From Cyclospora cayetanensis (taxonomy: Eukaryota; Apicomplexa; Conoidasida; Eucoccidiorida; Eimeriidae): a DNA stretch of 64,000 nt. This document shows positions 46,656-57,400 of this stretch, in pieces. The translations under genes and the position numbers were made by a program. Below the pieces are notes generated by a model. That model saw only the letters and a list, made by a program, of their open reading frames with translations. It was not told where the DNA came from and did not search any database. Each line of letters starts with the position of its first letter. Within the stretch, counting starts at the first letter, position 1. The stretch is taken from the NCBI RefSeq assembly GCF_002999335.1, contig NW_020312292.1, positions 62,001-126,000 of the forward strand, read 5' to 3'.

Positions 46656-48045
46656 ACGCGGGTACTGGAAAGTATCTGAAGCTAATTTTGCCTGTTACAA
46701 ACTTGGGGGTCCCCAGCAGCGTGGAGTGTAGCTAGCCAGCAGAAGAAAGCATGGCCATTTACATGAGGGGAATGGGGTTATCTTAGTTGCTAAATATGTC
46801 CCTAGCAGGTCTGAGTCTGTCATGCCTTAGTACTGAATCTCTGTTACCCCCTAGTGTGCACCGCCTCTAAATTGGTTGCTTGTTTGCGTTGCACTGCTCT
46901 TTTGCTGTGGCTGTGGTGATTCTTGAAGCAGCTCATAATACACTTATCCTACACATATTCGGTGTTGTTGCGGCTCTTGAAACATGATCTGTCTACTATT
47001 TGCGTTAGCTGTACGCGTTGAGACACCTCCCATTTAACCAGTCAGCAGGCAGTCTCAAGCCGAGTGCTCAAGCAGTGCGCTGGGCTCATGCTGCGTGCAT
47101 CTTGCCCAATAATGGAGGACCAACACGCGATGAGGGGGAATATGTGGCTCACAGATACCGCTAAACCTGCTAGGAGAGGATCTGAGCCGAGAGGGAACGA
47201 ATGCTACAAAGATGAATTGGGGGCAATGCCTCGGGGAACCCTGTGAAGTATGAAGGGGGCAGACAGATTTTAAGTGAGAGAGAGCCCTCTATATGTGACT
47301 TAAGTGAAAGAAACTAAAATTTTCGGGGGAGAAAATCGAAGGATGTAGGCTGGTGCTGTAGCGGCTGCATAGTCCCAGGCTGCAGCGCTTGGATTTGGGG
47401 GCCTTCTGCTGAGCCGGTGGTACTGCACCCACCGTCCTCCTTAAGGGCTTCTCTGGCAGCGTCTGCTGCCTCTGCTGCATCCAGGCAAGGGAGAAAGTCA
47501 AAATACATTTCTTTCACCGATTATTTGCATCTTATTACAGTCTTGAAGGCTCGTACAGCCCGTGGCGCCCCCGGGGCGGAGGCTGCTGGTGTATTCGGGT
47601 CTGTTGTCTGCTGCACTCTGCTGTATTGTGCTTTTCTATGTTCTCGCAAAGTAAATTCTTGGAATTATCATTGTCATTGCATCTATTATTTGGTTGTGGA
47701 TACACCCAGGGGACTCTGCGCGAAACGCGCCTTCCTTCCTCCGTTCCTTCCCTGTGGCTGTGCCGACCCGCCAGGAGGAAATTCCCTACGGCCTAAGGCT
47801 TTGCGTCCTCCCCTGGCCTTCTTCTTAGGCCCCTGAATATTAATTATCCGTCTGTGTGTAGTCTGCTGGAAGACTGGGCTGTTGGCGCCCTATTTTGGGA
47901 GCACCTGCAGTGCCTCGTCTGAGAAGAGCATCTCATTTCGAGAATTACCCGGTTGTCGTGTGGCCGTATGTACACGTGCAGAGGCTTGCGCAGTCGTAGC
48001 GTCTAGATCCTGGTCCTGCGCTGTCTGTTCTCCTGGGGAGAGAAG
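46656..48045. other. Upstream region of MORN1; no gene supported
   Basis: Two overlapping readings at 47314-47836 look weakly protein-like on opposite strands (minus FDFLPCLDAAEAADAAREAL; plus SKYISFTDYLHLITVLKART), but neither has a domain or a supported splice partner. The plus-strand reading could belong to a 5' exon or UTR of MORN1. Confidence 0.3.
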
Positions 48046-49140
48046 ATGGTGGAAAGTTGCCACGCCTACCACGGGCAGATAAAAGACGGCCTCTTCCACG
48101 GCCATGGTACTTTGTTGTACTCTGGCAATGAGAAGTACGAGGGCGACTTTGTTTTCGGAAAGCGGGAGGGAAATGGGCGTTTCGAGTATGCGGATGGCGC
48201 TACGTATGAGGGAAAGTGGGTCGAGGACAGGATTCACGGGCAGGGAGTCGCCGTCTTCGCGAGCGGCAATGTGTATGAGGGGCAGTGGGATATGGGAAAG
48301 ATTTCTGGATACGGCAAGTTGAAATACTCCAATGGAGATGAATACGAGGGCGAGTGGGTGGACGGAAAGATGCACGGGCGAGGAACGTACCGCTACAAGG
48401 AGGGCGACGTATACACCGGAGAATGGCGAGATGACAAGAGACACGGGAAGGGGGTTGTTGTATACGTTGGTGCCAAGGGGGCTATAGTGGAGAAGTACGA
48501 TGGCGATTGGGTGAATGGGAAGATGCATGGCCACGGAAAGTACACGTACAGCGATGGCGGGGAGTACGAGGGCGACTGGATGGACGGCAAGATGCACGGG
48601 AAAGGCAAGTACATCTTTCCTAATGGCAACCAGTACGACGGCGAGTGGGCGAATGACATGAAGGAGGGGTATGGGACGCTTATGTATCACAACGGGGAGA
48701 AGTATGAGGGTTACTGGAAGGCCGACAGGGTGCACGGCAAGGGAACGCTCACATACTCCCGAGGCGACAAATACGTAGGTGAATGGGTAGATGCGAAGAA
48801 ACACGGCGAAGGAGAACTCATTTACTCGAACGGCGACAGATTCAAGGGGGAGTGGCTGGATGACAGAGCCTGCGGCTTTGGGGTGTTTCAGTACGCCAAC
48901 GGCAACAAGTACGAGGGGCAATGGGCAGACGACAAGAGGGAGGGGCATGGAATCTTCTACTGCGCGGAGGACGGCAGCTGCTACGAGGGGGAATTCGTGC
49001 AAGGCAGGAAGGAAGGCAACGGCACTTTCCGCCTGGCTGCTGGTCATCAGCTCGATGGTGTGTGGGCGGGGGGACAGCTCGTTCGCGTAACCTCCTTCAT
49101 GTTCTCCCCTGACTCGCGCTGGCTTAATCCCGACCTGTGA
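48046..49140 (+). CDS. MORN1: MORN1, MORN-repeat protein of the basal complex
   Basis: 364 aa in one exon. Nearly the whole protein is about 14 MORN repeats of ~23 residues, each of the form YxGxWxxGxxxGxGxxxxxxG: for example KYEGDFVFGKREGNGRFEY, TYEGKWVEDRIHGQGV, EYEGEWVDGKMHGRGTYRY, KYVGEWVDAKKHGEGEL and KYEGQWADDKREGHGIFY. The C-terminus ends FSPDSRWLNPDL. Length, repeat number and end match coccidian MORN1 (363 aa in Toxoplasma as I recall it). That protein marks the spindle-pole centrocone and the basal ring that closes daughter buds. The start MVESCHAYHGQIKDGLFHGH fits the family. Unlike its neighbours it has no homopolymer insertion and no intron. The opposite strand is also open over this span, a side effect of the repeat's codon pattern. 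Confidence 0.92.
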   Translation: MVESCHAYHGQIKDGLFHGHGTLLYSGNEKYEGDFVFGKREGNGRFEYADGATYEGKWVEDRIHGQGVAVFASGNVYEGQWDMGKISGYGKLKYSNGDEYEGEWVDGKMHGRGTYRYKEGDVYTGEWRDDKRHGKGVVVYVGAKGAIVEKYDGDWVNGKMHGHGKYTYSDGGEYEGDWMDGKMHGKGKYIFPNGNQYDGEWANDMKEGYGTLMYHNGEKYEGYWKADRVHGKGTLTYSRGDKYVGEWVDAKKHGEGELIYSNGDRFKGEWLDDRACGFGVFQYANGNKYEGQWADDKREGHGIFYCAEDGSCYEGEFVQGRKEGNGTFRLAAGHQLDGVWAGGQLVRVTSFMFSPDSRWLNPDL

Positions 49141-50659
49141 GAGCTTGCCAAGTGTCGAACTGTCCATCTTGTTTTTTCTGGCAAGTTTACAGAGGGATTT
49201 CCACGGAGGGGGAGGGGGGAGGGAGAGGGAAGGGGTGGGGTGGGAAGCTACGACCACGGGGGTCGTGTTTCCCTCTCTCTCTCTCCTTCCCTGCCTGCTT
49301 GCCTGCTGCCTGCTGCCTGCCTGCCTGCTGCCTGCCTGCCTGCTTGCTGCTTGCTGCCTCCCTCCCTTTCTCTCAAGCTGCGCGGGCAAGGGATGGCCTC
49401 GGTATCGGTTGCCTCAGGGGGCCCCTATCTGCACTGCGTCGGAGAGAGAGGGGTAGCCACACAAGGATGGTCGTTGTTGAAACGCTGGTAGTGGTGGTGG
49501 TGGGTCTGGCTGCCTCCCCTGCTGAGTAGTGGGTCAAATGCCAGTAGCTGGGGCACGAGACGGTGCATGCGCCTAGTTCTATGGCGCCTTCTCTCCCCTC
49601 GCCTCTTCGTCGATGCCTTCGAAGCAGAAACGCTGCCACACAAACACGAGCACGCACACACGCACTTCTGCACGCATGCAGACTCCACTGGTGCAAAGTC
49701 TTCATCCCTGGCAGTGCCTCATCTCGTTCATTGCAAGGCTCTAGCGTCGGTGGCTCCCTGCTTCAGGAAGCCCTGGCGCGAGGGGGTGAAGGCGGGAGTG
49801 CGAGGTGTTAGGGGGGGGTGGTCCCCCCCTAACAGTGTTGGGATCCCGCCCAGGAGGGGAGTACAACTCTTGCCTTGAGCTCTCCTGAGGCTGGGTAGGC
49901 CTCGCGTGCCGTTGGCGTTGAAATTGCCAAGAAAGGCTAGAGGCGTTTTTTCGGTTTTGTTACCTTGTCTCCTATATCCGATCTTGTTCATTCCTCTGTC
50001 TCCCATTCACCCCCGCAGGCAGAGTGCCGCGTGGCTGGCTAGCTGTTAAGAAGAGAACATGCGAGGGAGATTGAAAATGTGATCGCCCGTAAGGCCCTCC
50101 TAAGTCCCTGCTATGTAGATGCGTTCCTTCCGTGCACTCTGTAGCAGGGGGAGGACAGGCCCTGTCTCAGAGAAGCCTTTGGCAGGCCCTATTAGAGGCA
50201 CAGCCAGCTGAGCGCAGCTCATCCCAGAAAGAAAAGAATAAAGGAAGGATGAGGGGTTTTGTTAGGTACGCCTTAATGGAGGTGCAACGCGAAGCAAAGC
50301 TGGCGCAAAGCTAAAAATCCAACCCCAAAGTCTTGCCTCTTGTTCGACTGCCTCAGTGATTCCTTCCCTGTTAAGACCTCGGAACCCACAGATGTGTCGA
50401 ATTGTTAGAAGGTTCTGCAGAGGCAGCGCTCTGCAAGGACGCAAGTGTCTTTTCGCAAGTTCTCTGCATTCCCATCAAAGCGGGCAAGTCCTTAAGGGAG
50501 GGGGGTAGGCCTTTTCACAACAAATGGCGGTCTTCTTCGGAAGGAACCATGACACCGCAAAACGCGTCATGGAGGGCTGGGAGGAGGATCGATTCCTGTT
50601 TTGTTAGCGACTTTCCACTGCTCCACTTAAATCTGGTTAAGAATTGGGGACAAAATAAT
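49141..50659. other. 3' of MORN1; low-complexity and unrecognised DNA
   Basis: Begins with G-rich and CTGC/CCTGCCTG low-complexity tracts (49200-49380), then mixed sequence with a perfect hairpin at 49806-49834 (listed separately). Short ORFs (49563-49811, 50132-50314, 50402-50662) have no domain. Confidence 0.4.
49806..49834. other. Perfect 12-bp G/C-tract hairpin
   Basis: TGTTAGGGGGGG at 49806-49817 pairs exactly with CCCCCCCTAACA at 49823-49834 around GTGGT. Its role is unknown. The run of seven G/C pairs makes it very stable if it is transcribed. Confidence 0.5.
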
Positions 50660-50935
50660 TAATTTGGCTGTCTGGGTATCTTATTGACTGCTGAATATCG
50701 TAAGCTCTATAAAATATGGCGCACTAGCGTGTGTATACGTGTGCGCAAGATGGTATTTTGTGAAACTAGCTGTGGATGGTCGGAGTGCTTAGAAAGCACA
50801 CCTAAGCGCGTGCCTTAGGTGTGGCCCTCTTCCATATATGGAAGCCATAAGGGGCGCATGCAGGAGGAGGAGGGAGCGCCGTTGAAAACCAATGGATAAT
50901 TCTCCATTGAGTTTGTATGGAGTGGAGTCCAAAAT
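50660..50935 (+). repeat. Dispersed LTR-like repeat, copy 5
   Basis: Core GTGTGCGCAAGATGGTATT, AACTAGCTGTGGATGGTCGG, AGTGCTTAGAAAGCACACCT, AAGCGCGTGCC, and 3' block CCATTGAGTTTGTATGGAGT. It is closest to copy 4 in the core. Approximate ends. Confidence 0.55.
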
Positions 50936-52298
50936 GTGTTCTCCTACGGAAGACTAGAATCGAATGCTTCTCCCAGTCTCTCTCTTTGTCTCTCTCTCTC
51001 TCTCGCTTAATAAAAGTGGCTTCTTGGCAGTTTCTTCTTGCCAGTGTGAGCTCTCCTACGCCTCACTGTCCCCCACTGAGTCGCATGACGTTCTACGAAG
51101 GAATTCTCGCACTGCTACTGTAAGCATGGCCCCACATTGAGCTGGTGGCTCTGAGAGAAGAGACACTACTGCGCTTTCCATCCCCCAAAGAAGTTCGTGC
51201 TTTCTACAGAGGTGTGCGTGCAATGCCCACAAGCTCCCCCGTGACATCCAATTAAAGATGATCCTGAAAGGGGCAGTCCTGCAGGCAGACGAAAGGGCCA
51301 AACACAGCGCCGGAAGGAAGGGCCAAAGGTATCTGCGGAGAGGACTCGATGGAAAAAGAGGGCTAGTTTTCCTTAGCGCATCAAATGGGCGTTGAGGGGG
51401 CCCTGATGAAGCAAAGAATGGAAAGAGCTCAGTTGCATTAGGGACTAGTTGCGAAGGGGCACTGAAGCCTCCACGCAGATCTCCACTTCAGGAAGGGAGG
51501 GAGGGAAACATTTTTCGGCCTAAGAAGAGGGCTACCGAAAGGCACGAACACACACGCATGGGCAGCAGCTGCAGCAAAACATGCACTATATGTAACCAAA
51601 ATCCTCCGAATGGGGGCCTCTGTCCACTAAAAACGTGCAAACACGGGGTAACTCAGGTAGGGAATAAGCCAAGTGATGCAGGCACAAATCCTTTCGCAGC
51701 ACGCCTGTTCCAGCTAGTGCGTGCGTAGGCATCGTTAGGAGACGCCACATTCACACTGATGTGGGGTTGCAGCAGCAGACTGAAACAGAGGGAAGATGCA
51801 TGGGCTGGCAGGAGAAGGCAATGGCTGCACTGGAAGGGCGCCGCAGCACAGAAAAATTCAATGCGCACGTAAAGCGCAGAGCAAACTGGAAGAAAGGACA
51901 CCCATTTGGCGTACAAGGCTGGACAATTTTCAAGTGCTCATACACTTGTATTCATGAGGCAGCGCATACTGTTGCGGCGCGAGCCTGAAAATGCCTCAAG
52001 CGCCTCTATATAATCCCGCAACGGTATTACGCGAAAGGCCAACGTTTTCTGTGGAAGAAGACTCTGAAGCTGAGAAGCAGAATTCAATGGATCTCTGCTT
52101 TTTACGACATCACAGACAGGGCGTTTAGCGTGCAAACTGTCTAGGGGCAAGTCACACTGTGACAGCCTCCAGTGCATGATTTCCACGCTTTATCGATGAA
52201 TTTCGTTGTTCCTGCGTTTTCTTCGGAGCACTGTAGGGCTGGCTGGCTGGCTACATACGCTTGAAGAAGTGCTGTGTGCTTGAGCGCACATTCGCTGA
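50936..52298. other. No recognisable gene
   Basis: Contains a short CT microsatellite (about 50980-51006) and short ORFs without domains. It lies between LTR-like copy 5 and a possible retroelement scrap, so decayed element sequence is likely but not demonstrable here. Confidence 0.35.
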
Positions 52299-52544
52299 GT
52301 GCGAATGCTCGGAGTGCCTTGCTGGTGCGCAAACGCGCAGCCCAATCCTGCTCTTTACCAAAGTGCTGGAAGTCCGTGGGGCAAGGCTCATGGGGTCGGG
52401 AAACTCCTTAAGGAAGCATTTTTACTTTCCAATAGCCTATGGAAGAATTTGGAGGCTAAGGATCTCCCGCTTTTTGCTGACCTCAAACGAGCACTTCAGC
52501 AATTAATGTGTTGGCCACACGGATTCCGTTGGGCAATTGGCTAA
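52299..52544 (+). mobile_element. Possible gypsy RT-RNase H connection fragment
   Basis: The translation has GVGKLLKEAFLL, then LFADLKRALQQL, resembling the gypsy segment after the RT palm (LLKKDVxFxW..., AFxxLKxALTSAP). It lies downstream of LTR-like copy 5 in the same orientation. The similarity is weak and short, so this is a tentative call. Confidence 0.25.
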
Positions 52545-53840
52545 CGCGCGATGTGCATAAGGCACAGTGAGAGGAAAAGAGGCCACCTACAGCTAGCCGC
52601 AGCGTCGCTCAAGTGTGTTGTGTGCATGCTAGCACTTGCTGCATCTCCTAGAGACCAAGCGTGCTGTGCTCAGCCTCAGTCTGAGGACTAGAAGCGTATG
52701 TATAGGTCTGTGAATCGCAAGGGGGTTCACGGCACTCTGCAAGTCATTGAGATTTCCGAGAAAGCAGGCGCGCGTTAACAGAGCCTACCACGGCATTCGG
52801 GCAAACAAGACGCATGAGACATGGGCTTCATGCAAGAGCACCTGGTATCTGCCTCATACCAAGAAACATTGGGAGGTATACGCGCTCAAGGAGAGGCCGC
52901 ACAAACTGTAGTAGAAGCACCCGCCTTGGGGGCAGCGACACCAGCAGGGGAACGAATCACAGTGGCAGCAACAGTAGTCTGACCAGTGTAGCCGGTCCTG
53001 TAGTCCAATGCTCCCATATATATATATACATATATGTTGTGTATGACTCTGCGCAGTACAGTGCATACGGGGCAGTTCTTAGGATTGGAGAAAGAGAGCG
53101 TTTTCTTTGCCTTGGATGCAGCGATCCCTAAGGAATAGCTTAAAAATCTCTTGTTCGTGTTGTATCTTCCGCTGGTTTGCAGCGAGTGATCGCATGCACG
53201 GAAGCCGAAACGATCACCACCAACCCCACCGTATGCCGTCCTCGCTGCCCGGGCACCATGAAGCGTCCTACAAACCTTTGTTTTGTGTGCACCATGCTAG
53301 CTCATGTGTCTTCCTGCTTCCTTCTCCCTCATTAGATCTCCCCTTTGTCTCTCCTTCGCTCCATTCTGCTGCTGCAACGAACCCCAGACACCCCTCGTCG
53401 CTGTCCGAGGGGCCTCCTCGGGGGGCCCCCCGACGCGCATAGCAAGAAGTCGCGTCAAAAAGGCCAAAGGACCGATGCAGCGGCTGAGTCTAAGGCGGCA
53501 AAATACACACAGAAGCAGCATGGGCAAGCAGAACAACACCAGCAACCACTGCACTGCACGGCAACAGACTGTGCCTGGCGGTACATCCCTTCCCGCGTAC
53601 AAGTGCGTAGAGCGGCAACGAAGGAAGGTCATACCGCCACTGTAGACTCTCTGGTGCTCTCATAATTCTAAATTCTTCTGCACAGGGTCGGCGCGAAATT
53701 CGATCAGAAGCGGCAGCAGCGAGGCAGCGGGATAGTGCCCGCTGCCGTAGGAACGCTCTGATCGAATTTTGGCGAAAGAAGAATCAGCGGCAGAAAAACA
53801 CGGCTCTGCAGCAGCGCCTGAAGCAACGACAGCCACAGGA
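52545..53840. other. Upstream of the AAA+ gene; nothing firm
   Basis: A TA microsatellite (about 53018-53036) and overlapping short ORFs in all frames at 53290-53660. An upstream exon of the next gene could hide here, as its frame is open back to about 53769 without an ATG. Confidence 0.35.
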
Positions 53841-54437
53841 ATGGCAGAGAAAGGCAATGAAAACCACCCACCCCACCTCCCCGCCGTGGATCCGATAGCG
53901 TCCACGAACAGGCCCCTATCGGCGACTGCAGGGGGCCCCCTCTCGGCTGCATCAAAAATGCAGCCAATCGACCTCAAAGAAGAAGCAGAAGCACAAGCGA
54001 GTGAGTCTCAGGAGGCAGCAGCAGCGGCTACCCCAGCAGCAACATCAGTAAGGGCCCTACAGCAACGAGCTCTCCACCAATTCTTCCCTTTGTGCCCCCC
54101 ACCCCCCACCCCCCATAAGAGCAGCAGGACGCATGCAAAGCAGCAACAGCAGCAATTGAAACAACAGCAGCAATTGCAACAACAGCAGCAATTGCAACAA
54201 CAGCAGGAGGTGCAGCAGCTTTCAGGTGACGACTGCGAGCCCCACACGGAGACACCCCCCCCCACAAGGAAGCGGCTGTGCAGCACTGTTCAAGACCAAG
54301 CTGCCGCTGCTGCTGCCGCTGCTGCTGTTGTTGCTGCTGCTGCTTCTTCTTCTTCGTGCAGAGCCTCCAACGATGCAGCTGAAGCAGCAGAAAGCCATGA
54401 ACCTAAGAGGAGCCGCAGACTCATGGAGGCGAGGGCC

Positions 54438-54481
<44 letters not shown>

Positions 54482-57400
54482 AGCTGCTGCTGCTGCTGCC
54501 ACCTCTGCAGCGGCAGCATCGGCGCGGAAGGAGGCAGAAGCGATTGAGCAGTCGAACAAGAAAGAGGCCTCAACGGGGGAAGATGACGTGCCGACAGTTG
54601 AAGCGATTGACGTCGAGGAGGAAGCCCAGCAGCAGTCGCAGAAGCAGCAGCAGCGCATTACAATCAGCGAACAAGCGCGAAGACATGCCAACGGGCTAAG
54701 AGGCCCTTGGAGTGAAATCTTTGGAGGCGCCCGCAAAGCAGCAGCAAGAGGCCCCTCGAGAGCTTCGCCTCGCGATAAGAAGGCAGTCAAGGGTGTGAGA
54801 GGCGCCATGCTTTCTTTCTCTTGCAGCAGCAGCGGCAGCAGCAGCGGCAGAAGGCTTTCGGGGGGGGCCCCCTTCAAGAGCGCAGCGCAGGAAGTAGATG
54901 AATTCCAGCTCCAGGAGGCCCTTTTGCGGAGGCAGCAAAGGCAGCACAGGCAGCAGCAGCTCCTCTACCAGGAGCAGCAGGAGCGACTGAGGCTGCTGCA
55001 GGAGCAGCACGTTGCAGCAGACACCAGTCGTCAGTGGCTTGAAAGTCTCTCGTGCCCGCCCTTTCTTAAAGCAGCCGCTGAAAATGCATCACGGGATGCT
55101 CTGAAGGCTCTTCTAGGGGGGCCCCCCTTGACTGCTGCTCCTCGATGGGGGGCCCCTAGGGGGCACACGACGGTTTTCCTCTTGGCGCCCTTTGTCTTCA
55201 CGTCGGAAGCGGCACTTCGAGCGGCAATCGAAGCGGCAGGTGACTCTAGAGAAGCGCGAGACAGCCGAGTTCGCGTATGCGATAGTTGTTGGTGCTCTTG
55301 TTGTTGTTACTGCGATGTGCTGTTGTTGCTGTTGTTGGTGCGATAGTTGTTGTTGTTGTTGCTGCGATAGTTGTTGGCGCTGTTGCTGTTACTGTTGTCA
55401 CTGTTATTACTGCGGTATGTTTTTGTTGCTGTTGTTATTACTGCGATATGTTGTTGCTGTTGTTGTTACTGTTGTTGCTGCGATATGTTGTTGCTATTAC
55501 TACGATATGTTGTTGCTATTACTGCGATTGTTGTTGCTATTACTGCGATTGTTGTTGCTGTTGTTGTTTCTGCGATATGTTGCTGTTGTTGTTACTGTTG
55601 TTGCTGCGATATGTTGTTACTGCGATAGTTCCTGCTATTACTGCGATATGTTGTTACTGTTGTGTCTGCGATACGTCGTTACTGCGACAGTTCTTGCCAT
55701 TACTGCGATATGTTGTTACTGTTGTTACTGCGATATGTTGTTACTGCGATAGTTCCTGCTATTACTGCGATAAATTGTTACTGTTGTGTCTGCGATACGT
55801 CGTTACTGCGACAGTTCTTGCCATTACTGCGATATGTTGTTGCTGTTGTTGCTGCGATATGTTGTTACTGCGATAGTTGTTGCTATTACTGCGATATGTT
55901 GTCACTGTTGTTTCTGCGATATGTCGTTACTGCGACAGTTCTTGCCATTACTGCGATATGTTGTTGCTGTTGTTTCTGCGATATGTTGTTACTGCGATAG
56001 TTGTTGCTATTACTGCGATATGTTGTGTTGGTGTTTAGTGTTGGTGGCTTCGGCGTGGAAAGTGAGGGCGATCAGTGGGGTGCTGCCTTCAGGTGTACTG
56101 ACAACGCGCTGCCGACGTCGGGCGCAATTCGTCGTGACAGGATGCACTGCATACACCACGGCAGCACGTGCAACAGCTGCCATTGACGAAGATTGTGTCA
56201 TTAGTGAGCTTCAAGTGTTAGAGGCCTTCGGTGTCTCTTTGGAGACTGCGGCACTCCGATTCTCCCCTCTTCATCCGAGGAGCTGCACGCCTCTCTCTGC
56301 GATAGTTGCCAAGCCTCTGCGAAGGCTGCTGCAACTGCGCCAGCAGCAGTCGCATTTTCCGCGAGAAAAAGGGCAGCAGAAAAAGCCTTCAAATGATGCG
56401 CAGGAGCAACAGCAGCAGCAGGAACGACAAGACCAACAACAGCAGCAGGAGGAACGACAGCACTTTCGACAGGAGTCTGAGGAGCTTTCAGCGCATGCCG
56501 TGGAAGCTGCTGCGCATCGACAACAACAGCAGCAGCAGCAGCAGTATGAGAGCGAGAGGAATGGTGCTGCTCTTGACTTGTTATTCCTAAGGGAGACTTG
56601 GCCAGATGCCTTTCATCCCGTTTCGCCTGGCGAGATTGGTGGGAACGATGACGGAGCAGCGGCCCTTCATGCGGTGCTGTCTTGTGCTGCTCGCTCGTGC
56701 GCTGCAGCAGCGGAGGCTGTGAGGAAGCGCAGGCATGCGGCAGGTTCAAAAGTCGTGGCAGCAGGCGGCGCCGATGCTGCTGTTGCACCTGCGACGGACA
56801 GAAAGAAGCGGAACGGCCGTGAGCCACCCTTTGCTGACGATGCTGGAGAGGCATTTACTCCTTCCCCAGGAGTTGTAGTTGTCTCGCTGCCTCCCCGCTG
56901 TGGGGGGGAGGCCCTTGTGCGCCTTGTCGCGCTTGCCTCTGGGTTCTTTGCAGCTGAAGAGGACGCCTTGAGAGAGGCTAGTCACATCGAGGAGCTCATG
57001 CAGTTCTTCGCTTCCTCCCACAGCGCGGAGGCGAAGTTCGAGCCTGCGGCTGGAGTGGCGTGTGCAGGGGTTCCTGCTTCTGCTACTTCTCCTGCTGCCT
57101 CTGCGAGCGTCGAAGCAGAAAGCGCAGCTCGCGAGGCGGCTCCCTTGCAGCCGCTGCTGCGTCTAAGCCTCTACGATTTCTGGACGCTGTCTAAGAAGCA
57201 GCTGGCGAGGCTGCTGCTGCGCCGTCGGGAGGGGAGTGCGCGCGTGGCGCCTCTTTCAGGAGACCCCTCTGTTGTTGCTCGGTCGGCTGCAGCGCAAGCG
57301 GCGTCTGCTGCATGCGCTCCAGACGTGTGTCTGGCCGTTTGGAGGGAGGGAGACGATGCCCTCTCCGTCAGGAAGGCGGCAGAGACTCTGATAGAAGAGG

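Noticed and set aside
47890..49389. A 499-codon minus-strand open frame opposite MORN1, Pro/Val/Leu-rich
   Set aside because: It is the antisense shadow of the MORN repeats, whose GGN/GAN-rich codons lack stops on the complement. It has no domain, while the plus strand is an unmistakable MORN protein.
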